IMG/VR virus record: IMGVR_UViG_3300045999_011096
Location: 1 to 58,770 of that record
Reading direction: 5' to 3' (one strand)
DNA length: 58,770 nucleotides
DNA from: a virus
The position numbers and the translations under genes are program-made. Below are positions 44,876 to 52,497 of the stretch, piece after piece; positions within the stretch are counted from its first letter, which is position 1, and every line of letters begins with the position of its first letter. The notes below the pieces were generated by a model. The model worked only from the letters and a program-made list of their open reading frames with translations. It was not told where the DNA came from and ran no database searches.

Positions 44876-45450
44876 ATCAACCACATTGTTACGTGATTGC
44901 ACACGCCACATCAAGAGTGGTGGGCGACTGTGTAAAGAGTTTGACTGCTCACAATTGGCGTTATGAAATATTTCCAGCAGTGATGTCAGTTACTGCGGCA
45001 GACTGGGAAAAGGCCGGTGTTGTCATGAGTACCGGGGGCAAAATGCGTCAACGACCCGGGGCACAAGGTTGTTGGATGAGTCATTGGCAACTATGGAACC
45101 GTTGTGTAAACACTAACCAACCCTTGGTTATACTGGAACATGATGCAGTGGTTCAAGGCCCTTGGCCCCAAGACCTTGACATTGAAACACAGCTGGTCAA
45201 ACTGTATCGCACAGCCGAATGCAAGGTCAAACCTGAGTTTGGTCGCTGGAGCAAAGGGTCGCATGCTTACACTGTGACTCCTGTACAGGCAGCACGATTG
45301 ATTGCTTTTGCTCAAGCAACGCCAGCACAAGCCTTGGACAAACACCTGGGGGATGGTGTATTATCGTGGACTTTTTACAGTCAGGATCTTGTGACGCTGA
45401 ATCCCAGACGCGGGCCCAGTATCACCAGTCCAATACCGCGTCAGAGATAA
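44872..45450 (+). CDS. GT25-like glycosyltransferase
   Basis: Encodes 192 aa. It has the GT25 (LPS galactosyltransferase type) order: an early strand (CYVIAHATSRVVGDCVKSL), G-C-W-M-S-H-W-Q-L-W (residues 66-75) and V-I-L-E89-H-D91-A for donor/metal binding, where the family usually has E-D-D-A. A GSHAYTVTPVQAARL segment follows near residue 129, also typical. It probably acts on surface-type glycans. It shares a 10-bp overlapping 3' end with the convergent amidinotransferase-like gene, without a terminator between them. Confidence 0.7.
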   Translation: MNQPHCYVIAHATSRVVGDCVKSLTAHNWRYEIFPAVMSVTAADWEKAGVVMSTGGKMRQRPGAQGCWMSHWQLWNRCVNTNQPLVILEHDAVVQGPWPQDLDIETQLVKLYRTAECKVKPEFGRWSKGSHAYTVTPVQAARLIAFAQATPAQALDKHLGDGVLSWTFYSQDLVTLNPRRGPSITSPIPRQR

Positions 45451-46478
45451 GTCTCTAATCCACCACGTCGACGAATGTCTTGTGTGCAGCATGAGATGCC
45501 ACCATCCCAGAAGTAACTGTGACGCAGTTCTGAGATGATAGGCTCAATACGGTGTCGGCGGCAGTAGTCAAAAACTTCGCGATTGTAGGCACTAAAGATC
45601 ACATGTGATTCGTCCAGCACAAGACAGTTAACATCAAACACAGTTTCGGCAACAAAACCAGTCCACTTGGTTAGATAGGTGTTCACAAACTCTGTGAATT
45701 CAGGTGTAGGCGTTTGCCCTTGCACGTACCAGGCCCCGGGGTTTTGCTCGTACTTGAACTTGCCCACTTCCATTGCGGCCCAGATTGAACTGTCCCATAT
45801 CTTGCACACGTCCCATCCTGGAAAGTCCGCAGCCAAATTCAAGTTAACATCGTGTTTGCTTGACAACAACACACCGGGCTTTAAGATAGCAAACACTGCA
45901 TCTCCGTGTCCATCTGTAATGGCTTCGTGGATGCGATATTCTGGGCCCAGCACGTTGTCCACAATCCAACGAGTCTGCTCAGGCTTTAAGAAGTCTGAGT
46001 TGTCAAAGAATACATCACGACCCACACGCACAATACAACTTGCTGATGCTTGGTTAAGAATGCAATTCTCATCCCAGCCTGTGGGCCCATGCGGATTGAT
46101 CACTGTGCCGCCCTGTGATTGGTACTCGTTGCACAAGCCATCTAGTTCCGGCATGGCCAACACACGTAGCAGTTTGTCGCCTAAGGTGATTTGCCAGTCT
46201 CTTGGTGTCAACGGAGGTAGTGGTGCACCTCTACCGTAGATCTGTCCGCGGATAAACTGGTCTCGATCAGGTAGATCAGGACGACGTACTCGAGCACCAA
46301 ACTGTTCTATTGTTTTCTGCAAGTTAACAAGATCTTCTTCAGTTTCAGAAAGGATTTGTTGTAACTGATTACGCACCTGTGCGTTCTCGATGAAGTCAAA
46401 ATAGTCTGGGCTGTACGCACGGCCGACTATGACTTCTTCAAGGGGTTGCCAACTTGTATAACTGTTAATAGGATTCAT
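45441..46478 (-). CDS. Glycine-amidinotransferase-like enzyme (ADI superfamily)
   Basis: Encodes 345 aa. It matches the GATM/amidinotransferase layout: an early EEVIVGRAYSPDYF, V-G-R-D-V-F-F-D-N-S-D-F, a catalytic His in T-D-G-H191-G-D-A, L-K-P-G-V-L-L-S-S, and a C-terminal G-G-I-S-C330-C-T-Q-D-I-R-R-R-G. The last block closely follows the Cys loop of animal GATM (H-C-W-T-C-D-V-R-R-R-G). These enzymes move an amidino group from arginine to an amine, as GATM does with glycine and StrB1 with an aminocyclitol. Here it may guanidinylate an aminosugar made by the island. GCGTAAATA lies about 18 bp before its ATG. Confidence 0.85.
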   Translation of the reverse strand: MNPINSYTSWQPLEEVIVGRAYSPDYFDFIENAQVRNQLQQILSETEEDLVNLQKTIEQFGARVRRPDLPDRDQFIRGQIYGRGAPLPPLTPRDWQITLGDKLLRVLAMPELDGLCNEYQSQGGTVINPHGPTGWDENCILNQASASCIVRVGRDVFFDNSDFLKPEQTRWIVDNVLGPEYRIHEAITDGHGDAVFAILKPGVLLSSKHDVNLNLAADFPGWDVCKIWDSSIWAAMEVGKFKYEQNPGAWYVQGQTPTPEFTEFVNTYLTKWTGFVAETVFDVNCLVLDESHVIFSAYNREVFDYCRRHRIEPIISELRHSYFWDGGISCCTQDIRRRGGLETYL

Positions 46479-46496
46479 TTATGTGCTCGAGTAGGA

Positions 46497-46504
46497 TATT
46501 TACG
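46497..46504 (-). promoter_or_regulatory. Candidate late-promoter-like element (CGTAAATA) before amidinotransferase
   Basis: On the minus strand CGTAAATA lies 18 bp before the ATG at 46478, the same spacing as the exact TATAAATA at 25395. It would let the amidinotransferase be transcribed apart from the 385-aa gene upstream. Based on consensus only. Confidence 0.35.
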
Positions 46505-46532
46505 CTTGCAATGTTGAGTCTCTAAATAACAT

Positions 46533-47690
46533 TCACTCTTCGTCAATACTGTGTAGCATGTCTTTGAGTTCAGCCCACAAGATTTTTTCAAAGCCGCCAT
46601 TGTAAAAGTGATTCCAGTTATGCTCCACAATGGGGCAAGCCATTTCAAATAAATCTTGCTTACCCTCTGGTGAGAGTTCATCTAGACTACGCAATAAACT
46701 GGCAATGCGTTCAATACGCACATCATCCTCGGCAAGGTCGTAGCTTTCATCCCAGATGCCTTCAAATGTGCGGAATCCGTAGCTGCGCAGATATTGCAAA
46801 CTGCCGCGAGTGCCCACAATGATAAAAGGCATGCCCATGGCAATGGGCTTGAAGGTTTTTTCGGTGATGTGATGTCTACGACCTGTGGCCACAGTTTCGG
46901 TTACAAGATACAGCAAACTATTTGCTGATTCGTTAAACAAACTGAGCCAGCATGAATGCATGGGATGATGGGTTTCGCCCGCAAAGTTGATAGGCAATGT
47001 TTGGCGAGCAAATACTTGTTGTATGTCTGGATACCGGCCAATCAAGGGGCGAACTGCTTCGTGTATGCTGATGTTTTCTGCAGGGCATGTTTCGGGGCAA
47101 CTGATGTGATTGTCTAACATGCCATTTCGGAATATGTAATACAACACTTCCAGCCTGTGACGACGCTCGCCTGCAACAATGCGATTGGGTGCAATGAATG
47201 TTTTTGTGATTGTTCTTTCAGCTGGCGGTGTGATCAAAAATGTTTTGTCGTAGCCACGATACCAATCCAGTGCTGCCCAGCCATGAAAAAAGTAATACAG
47301 TGGTCGCCAGCCGAATCTCTCACACAAAGCATCAACGTTTTCACTGTCACGCTCACTGGTAACAATGTATCCTGGGCTGTGTGCTTTCAAGTGGTCGGGT
47401 ATGGGTGCAACCAAATGATTGCTATCTCGATTCACATACCAACCGTAGTGTATGTCTTTGTTGAGCTCTTTTACCCGTTCAAACGTTGGTAAGTGTATGT
47501 CCAAATGAATTGGCTCTTGGTCAAAAAAGAATATATAATTGTGTTCGTGAGCATCATCTCTACCATAGTTCATCACACTGTCTGGGTCGCTGCGACCAAA
47601 CGGCTCACAAAAGAACTCTCTAAAGCCCGGACGATGTTGTCTAATCCAAGGCCAAAAAGTATTGTTATAAATTTCGTCAATTCTAATCAT
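46533..47690 (-). CDS. GT-B/exostosin-like putative glycosyltransferase
   Basis: Encodes 385 aa. The C-terminal third (V-T-E-T-V, I-T-E-K-T-F-K-P-I-A-M-G-M-P-F-I-I-V-G, YGFRTFEGIWDESYD) is shared with the plus-strand protein at 35414. T-E-K-x-F-K-x-I-x-x-G-x-P resembles the donor site of fucosyltransferase/exostosin-type enzymes. The N-terminal half has IFFFDQEPIHLDIHLPTF and a Trp/Tyr-rich acceptor-like region. Its ATG overlaps the divergent ATG of the 607-aa gene (CATG at 47688-47691), so the two share no intergenic space. Confidence 0.6.
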   Translation of the reverse strand: MIRIDEIYNNTFWPWIRQHRPGFREFFCEPFGRSDPDSVMNYGRDDAHEHNYIFFFDQEPIHLDIHLPTFERVKELNKDIHYGWYVNRDSNHLVAPIPDHLKAHSPGYIVTSERDSENVDALCERFGWRPLYYFFHGWAALDWYRGYDKTFLITPPAERTITKTFIAPNRIVAGERRHRLEVLYYIFRNGMLDNHISCPETCPAENISIHEAVRPLIGRYPDIQQVFARQTLPINFAGETHHPMHSCWLSLFNESANSLLYLVTETVATGRRHHITEKTFKPIAMGMPFIIVGTRGSLQYLRSYGFRTFEGIWDESYDLAEDDVRIERIASLLRSLDELSPEGKQDLFEMACPIVEHNWNHFYNGGFEKILWAELKDMLHSIDEE

Positions 47691-49512
47691 GTTTGATGTA
47701 TTCTATTCGGGAACCAAGCCCAATTTATTTGCGCACGAACGTGAAGCTGAATCTATTGAGCATGCGCAACAGTTAAGCCGTACAAGATTCTTTTGGTGGA
47801 TCTCATACTTAGCGGACTACTCAGACTGGGATTGGCTTTGGGAACCACCACCCTGGCAAGCTCATCAACGACATGCTTGGCCCAGCCAATGGCAAAAGGA
47901 TTCCGGTACATACTTGGTGCCTCAGGCGAGTTATACTGATACAAACTATCATGTTGCACCCAGTATTTTACGGGTTCGCGGTGAAGATGTCAATTGGCAC
48001 ATACCCAGTCATATAGAAAATTTTGATACCACCTGGCACCCAGATCTCACAGATCCCCCTTACATTTACCAATTTGGCACACAACATCAACGCACCGGTG
48101 GCCCGCAGTATCGTGTGCCTGGGGCAACAGATCTTAAATTTGTGGATCAAATACGTGTGAACACCACTAGAGTGGCCACGGCCATATACGAAATAGATCA
48201 CATGGATGGTGCCGCGGGTGCTATACCCAACACCACACGTCGTGTGCGTTACTTTGACAACTATCGCGATACACTCATACGTATAGCAAAGAGCATAGGT
48301 CCCGAACATGAGTTTGTGTGGATATGTTCCTCAATCTGTGACTACAGCAACTTTGACTTCTCATGGCATCCTGAACAATGGCAAGCCGCAATGTTGCATG
48401 TGTTTGCCAGCAATGGTGAAAAGTTCGGAGACACATTCTTCATGCATGTGCCTACATTTGTACGTCGCGCCGAGAACACAGCCTTGTTAGAATGGTATGA
48501 CTGTAACTTTGTAGACGTCAGTGTACCACGTAGACCCATGCCTGTGATCCAACACAGTTACGACAGTCAAGCAGAAGCAGTTCAAGCATTGCCATTCAAC
48601 GGACCACTTGCATTGTATACCACAACAGATTATGTGTCGGGCAACTTGGCCACAGTCCCGCTATGGCGCCAAGAAACCAAAACCATTGTGCCATTGAGTG
48701 CAGGTGCAACGTCAGTGATTGTGCCCAAGGCCGCAGTAGGCGCGATAAAGACACAGTTGTACGATTATCCTTACATAGACCGAACACATCGCATGTTAAA
48801 GGAACAGCCCTTGGACATTGTGTTTATTTCAAATGGCGAACCCAATGCCAAGTCTAATTATTTGCAGATGTCCATGTATCTGGCCAACGAGTCAAGGTAC
48901 ACAAACCGCGTTCATGTGGTAGAAGGTGTAAATGGACGAGTGGCAGCATACCACGCGGCTGCCAGAGCCAGTACCACACCTTGGTTTTTTGCTGTGTTTG
49001 CCAAGCTAGAAGTAAATCAAAGGTTTGATTGGACCTGGCAACCTGATCGCATGCAACAGCCCAAGCACTACATCTTTCATGCCAAGAATCCTGTAAATGG
49101 ACTTGTGTACGGACACCAGGCCATGATTGCCTACAACCGGCAATTGACATTAGAGAATACAGGCGTCGGGTTAGATTTTACGCTGGATCAAGCACACGAA
49201 GTTGTACCTATTGTCAGTGGCACAGCCATGTATGCCGAAACACCTTGGATGGCCTGGCGTACTGCTTTCCGTGAAGCACTCAAACTTCGTGCCAGCTTGC
49301 CTGACGTGGAAAATGAATACAGACTAAAGGTCTGGTTAAAGGAAGACTCTGGCACCATTGCCAATGGACATTGGAGTCATAAAGGCGCACAGGATGCAGT
49401 GGAGTTCTATGAAGAAGTCAATGGTGATCCCACTGAGCTCAAGAAAAGCTACGAGTGGGCATGGCTTTCAAGTTATGCGTTTATAAAACGAGGACTAACA
49501 ACACATGTCTAA
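47689..49512 (+). CDS. Large repeat-containing GT-A-like protein, catalytic motif apparently lost
   Basis: Encodes 607 aa. Three related blocks recur near residues 34-80, 208-258 and 433-475, each with F-[FV]-[WA]-x-x, a W/F-D-[WF]-x-W-x-P turn and a following strand. The C-terminal third also shares NPVNGLVYG and M-A-W-R-T-A-F-R-E-A-L-K-L with the 30649 protein. Where that protein has the D-G-D metal site, this one has F-A-K-L, so sugar transfer by the same chemistry is doubtful in that domain. It may be a scaffold or acceptor-binding protein. The start codon overlaps the divergent 385-aa gene; the stop overlaps the next gene by 8 nt. Confidence 0.55.
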   Translation: MFDVFYSGTKPNLFAHEREAESIEHAQQLSRTRFFWWISYLADYSDWDWLWEPPPWQAHQRHAWPSQWQKDSGTYLVPQASYTDTNYHVAPSILRVRGEDVNWHIPSHIENFDTTWHPDLTDPPYIYQFGTQHQRTGGPQYRVPGATDLKFVDQIRVNTTRVATAIYEIDHMDGAAGAIPNTTRRVRYFDNYRDTLIRIAKSIGPEHEFVWICSSICDYSNFDFSWHPEQWQAAMLHVFASNGEKFGDTFFMHVPTFVRRAENTALLEWYDCNFVDVSVPRRPMPVIQHSYDSQAEAVQALPFNGPLALYTTTDYVSGNLATVPLWRQETKTIVPLSAGATSVIVPKAAVGAIKTQLYDYPYIDRTHRMLKEQPLDIVFISNGEPNAKSNYLQMSMYLANESRYTNRVHVVEGVNGRVAAYHAAARASTTPWFFAVFAKLEVNQRFDWTWQPDRMQQPKHYIFHAKNPVNGLVYGHQAMIAYNRQLTLENTGVGLDFTLDQAHEVVPIVSGTAMYAETPWMAWRTAFREALKLRASLPDVENEYRLKVWLKEDSGTIANGHWSHKGAQDAVEFYEEVNGDPTELKKSYEWAWLSSYAFIKRGLTTHV

Positions 49513-50164
49513 ACATTTTTCAGATTCTGAATATATTTTAAATTTTGGAGATAGCTGGGCTCATGCAGCCGATGCTGGACACCAGGACGGTTACTCATAT
49601 CTAATGAGTTGTTCTCTAAGGTTAACTTGGAAAGATTATAGTGTGCCTAGCAGTAGTGTAGGAAACATGATTTTGCAGTTACAAAATTTCTTAAAGACGG
49701 ACTACAATCAGAATCATAATTATACTGCATTATTTTTTGTAACTGCACAGGAACGGCAGTTGATGTTTGATGCAAACGGGAATCCAGTTGACTATCATCC
49801 TCAACAGCACGGAGAGTACTATCAAAAATACTACAATCATCGATTAGGAAATTATAGCCTTAACACTGCAATGATTACACTACAATCTATATGTCGTAGA
49901 TACAAGATAAAGGATCATTACTTACTTGGTTGGCAATTGCCAATGCTATGGCACGAAGTTGATGTAACTAAGTTCTACGACTACGGCCGTAGCAGTGCTA
50001 TAAACATGTTTGCTGGTCCAGATGCTAATTTAATTGATCTAATGACTGACAACCATCCTTGTCTAATATCATCAACAAACGGCCACCCGAGCAAAGAAGG
50101 GCACCGCAAGATTTATGAAGAATGGCTCAAATGGATACAGCAACCGCATCAAGTACTTGACTAG
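49505..50164 (+). CDS. SGNH-hydrolase-like protein
   Basis: Encodes 219 aa. Block I is Y-I-L-N-F-G-D-S17-W-A-H-A with Ser17 as nucleophile. V-P-S-S-S-V-G-N-M lies near residue 50. N-G-H194-P-S-K-E-G-H200 near the C-terminus supplies the His of block V, but the expected D-x-x-H is replaced by N-G-H, so activity is less certain than for the 31550 protein. It is the third SGNH-like protein of the island. It overlaps the upstream gene by 8 nt and the convergent DegT aminotransferase by 38 bp. Confidence 0.65.
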   Translation: MSKHFSDSEYILNFGDSWAHAADAGHQDGYSYLMSCSLRLTWKDYSVPSSSVGNMILQLQNFLKTDYNQNHNYTALFFVTAQERQLMFDANGNPVDYHPQQHGEYYQKYYNHRLGNYSLNTAMITLQSICRRYKIKDHYLLGWQLPMLWHEVDVTKFYDYGRSSAINMFAGPDANLIDLMTDNHPCLISSTNGHPSKEGHRKIYEEWLKWIQQPHQVLD

Positions 50165-51209
50165 CGATATACTCAACTTCGTCGCCGGTTAGTTCAGGAT
50201 AGATAGGGAAACTTAAACAACGTCTACTCAATGAGCTGGCAGCGCTCAACATGTCAGGACCTTGATAATGCTGGTATGCTGGTAGCTCGTGTAACGGATG
50301 TGCATAGTGTACCTTTGTTTCAATCCCACGTTCTTTTAGTTTCTTTGCTACTTCGTCTCTGTTATCTATCTCAACCACAAACTTGTGAAAGCTATGTGTA
50401 TCAAAGTTTGTTTCGTTGATCAGGCAACGCACAGGTGAGTCCTTAAACTTATACATCCAGTAGTGTGCAATGTACCTGCGGCGTGCTTGCCAATCGTTTA
50501 TATACTTTGCTTTAACTAACAGTTGGGCACAGTCTACTTCACTCATGCGTGAGTTTGTACCTACTTCAGCATGTCCGGTACTCTTGCCATTGTCAGTCCA
50601 CCCACGTGCATAATTTAACAGTTCTTGATCGTCTGTAACAATAGCGCCGCCATTGCCGTAGTTACCTAAGTTCTTCATGGGATCAAAACTGATTGCAGCA
50701 CCCATGCCCCACCGATTGCCATTGTCAGCAAGCCAATGTTGGGCAGCATCTTCGATCAAGCCAGTTTGGATTCGAATGTCTCTAGGCAACGCTGCCCCAT
50801 ACAACCCTATGCCGAGTACAGCTTGGTACGAAACTGTTCGATCAACTTTGTTCAAATCTATGATGCCATATGCATTAGTATCGGCAAAGTTTATGTTCCA
50901 TCCTGCACGAATAAATGCATTAGCTGACGCAGGAAAGGTCAGTGACGGAACAAGTACTGTAGGAGGATGTATCCCTAGTCTTTGTCGAGCATAGCTGGCA
51001 ATAATTTCTAGTGCTTGTGTGCCCGAATGACACACCGCAGCATACTTTGTTTGATTCTTGCCGGCAAGCCACAGTTCAAAATGTGCAGTCCTTGGTCCGT
51101 TCATGAGAATACCAGATGTCAACACAGAATCTGTTGCATCCAGTATTTCTTGGCGTAGGTTGTTATACTGTCTTTTTAGACCAGTAAACGCTATTTGATA
51201 ACCACTCAT
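50127..51209 (-). CDS. DegT/DnrJ/EryC1/StrS-family PLP aminotransferase
   Basis: Encodes 360 aa from ATG 51209 (ATG 51233 would add 8 residues). Hallmarks: H-S-G-T-Q-A-L (about 61-67) for phosphate binding, L-V-P-S-L-T-F-P-A-S-A-N-A (85-98), I-E-D154-A-A-Q, S-F-D-P-M-K179-N-L-G-N-Y-G-N-G-G with the PLP lysine, and E-x-K-V-H-Y-x-H-P-L-H-x-L near the C-terminus. The family aminates keto-sugars or keto-cyclitols, giving aminosugars for surface glycans and aminoglycosides. It forms an operon with the SDR gene upstream, overlapping it by 47 nt, and should supply the amine that other island enzymes could modify. Confidence 0.92.
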   Translation of the reverse strand: MSGYQIAFTGLKRQYNNLRQEILDATDSVLTSGILMNGPRTAHFELWLAGKNQTKYAAVCHSGTQALEIIASYARQRLGIHPPTVLVPSLTFPASANAFIRAGWNINFADTNAYGIIDLNKVDRTVSYQAVLGIGLYGAALPRDIRIQTGLIEDAAQHWLADNGNRWGMGAAISFDPMKNLGNYGNGGAIVTDDQELLNYARGWTDNGKSTGHAEVGTNSRMSEVDCAQLLVKAKYINDWQARRRYIAHYWMYKFKDSPVRCLINETNFDTHSFHKFVVEIDNRDEVAKKLKERGIETKVHYAHPLHELPAYQHYQGPDMLSAASSLSRRCLSFPIYPELTGDEVEYIASQVLDAVAVSI

Positions 51210-52134
51210 AATATTTCTGGAAGCCTTCTTCAACGTCTACTTTGGGGTCAAAGCCTAGGATAGTTCTAGCACGGTCAATGTTCAATGCGCCACGGCTGGG
51301 AAAGTCTGCGTCTTTGTTGCGTACCTCAATCTCACCTCGGCCCACAATCTTCACAATCATTTCGGCGGCTTCCAGTAAGCTGACACTGTGAGATTTAGTG
51401 ATGTTAAATGTTTTGTTGGCACTCATAATACGTGTTGCAGCGGCCACAATACCATCTGCAGCATCATCTACGTAGGTAAAGTCCAAAGTTTCTCCTGCAC
51501 CATTGACTTTGAGTATATTACCTCGCATGGCAGCAAGCATGAACTTGGCAACCACACGGTCTTCCACATCCAGTGGCCCATACACAGCACTGGGACGTAT
51601 AACACAATAATCAAAAGCACCGCGACGATGATAGTCTCGAACAAGATCTTCTCCTGCAAGTTTCATAATACCATATTGACCAATGGGTTTGCATGAATCG
51701 TCTTCCAGTACCTGATCCTCAAAATCTCCGTACACCATGCTACTGGATATGTAAACCACACGCTCTACACCGTGCAATTTGGCACTCTCGCAAACGTTGA
51801 TCAAACCTTCCATCATGACTCTAGCACCCCAGGCAGGGTTGGCATTTACAACTTTTTGTCGCGGAAAGCTGGCCATGTGTATGATTGTTTCTGGCCGGTG
51901 ATTGGCCACCACACGGTCAAACGCTTCAGCATCTGAGATATCAGTGCGATATATGTGTTGTGTTTTGATCTTCTTGCCGCGCTCGCCCAACAAGTACTCT
52001 AATTCAGCTTGTGGAATTATACCATAGTTGGTCATGACATCCACAATCACAACTTCGTGACCCTTGTCTTCTAGACGTTGCACCACGTTATGCCCAATCA
52101 AGCCCATGCCGCCTGTTACTAAAAATTTACTCAT
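51163..52134 (-). CDS. Extended SDR, NAD-dependent sugar epimerase/dehydratase
   Basis: Encodes 323 aa from ATG 52134, which forms ATGA with the upstream gene. It has G8-G-M-G11-L-I-G14 for NAD(P), the S130-S-S catalytic serine region and Y154-G-I-M-K158 (YxxxK). R-P-S-A-V-Y-G-P and D-F-T-Y-V-D-D-A-A-D-G follow, typical of nucleotide-sugar epimerases and dehydratases (GalE/RmlB-like). It would convert a nucleotide sugar to an epimer or keto intermediate, the natural substrate for the adjacent aminotransferase. Exact specificity cannot be read from sequence. Confidence 0.9.
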   Translation of the reverse strand: MSKFLVTGGMGLIGHNVVQRLEDKGHEVVIVDVMTNYGIIPQAELEYLLGERGKKIKTQHIYRTDISDAEAFDRVVANHRPETIIHMASFPRQKVVNANPAWGARVMMEGLINVCESAKLHGVERVVYISSSMVYGDFEDQVLEDDSCKPIGQYGIMKLAGEDLVRDYHRRGAFDYCVIRPSAVYGPLDVEDRVVAKFMLAAMRGNILKVNGAGETLDFTYVDDAADGIVAAATRIMSANKTFNITKSHSVSLLEAAEMIVKIVGRGEIEVRNKDADFPSRGALNIDRARTILGFDPKVDVEEGFQKYYEWLSNSVYWSKKTV

Positions 52135-52463
52135 TTTATATTTCCCCATTTAAGCTGCCAAAACATTTCATTTTGTTCACTGAGTCTGGCCATGACGCAA
52201 TATCTGTGACTATATGAAGTGTGATCAAGTTGACGCATCCAATATGGTTGTTCTACAGCATGCTCCATGACCCAGCTACCAGCCTCACTATTTTGCCAGT
52301 TCCACAACGGCTCTCCTGCCATGATATCGGGATCCTCAACGTCGCCCATGGAGAACTCATACACACAAACATCGCGAAAACGCACTGCTTGCCCGTCAAC
52401 GACTAATGTGTGTTGAGGTCGCCAGTGCGAATACTGTGCTTGATCTCGGTCCGATATAGCCAT
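52131..52463 (-). CDS. Conserved-looking phage protein of unknown function
   Basis: Encodes 110 aa, rich in Trp, Tyr and His: SHWRPQHTLVVDGQAVRFRD, then VCVYEFSMGDVEDPDIMAGE and W-V-M-E-H-A-V-E-Q-P-Y-W. It resembles short proteins of marine T4-like phages; no domain or catalytic motif is recognised. It is the first gene of a three-gene operon with the SDR and aminotransferase, behind a clear sigma70-like promoter (52469-52497) inside the end of thyX. The ATGA overlap with the SDR gene shows coupled translation. Confidence 0.65.
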   Translation of the reverse strand: MAISDRDQAQYSHWRPQHTLVVDGQAVRFRDVCVYEFSMGDVEDPDIMAGEPLWNWQNSEAGSWVMEHAVEQPYWMRQLDHTSYSHRYCVMARLSEQNEMFWQLKWGNIK

Positions 52464-52468
52464 GCTAC

Positions 52469-52497
52469 ATTATAGCATTATTTTGCTACAAGGTCAC
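52469..52497 (-). promoter_or_regulatory. Sigma70-like promoter inside the end of thyX
   Basis: On the minus strand: GTGACC, 17 bp, TATAAT with a preceding TGC (extended -10). It drives the 110-aa gene, the SDR and the aminotransferase. Its -35 and spacer lie within the last codons and stop of thyX. It shares the exact 17-bp spacing of three other minus-strand promoters here. Confidence 0.75.
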
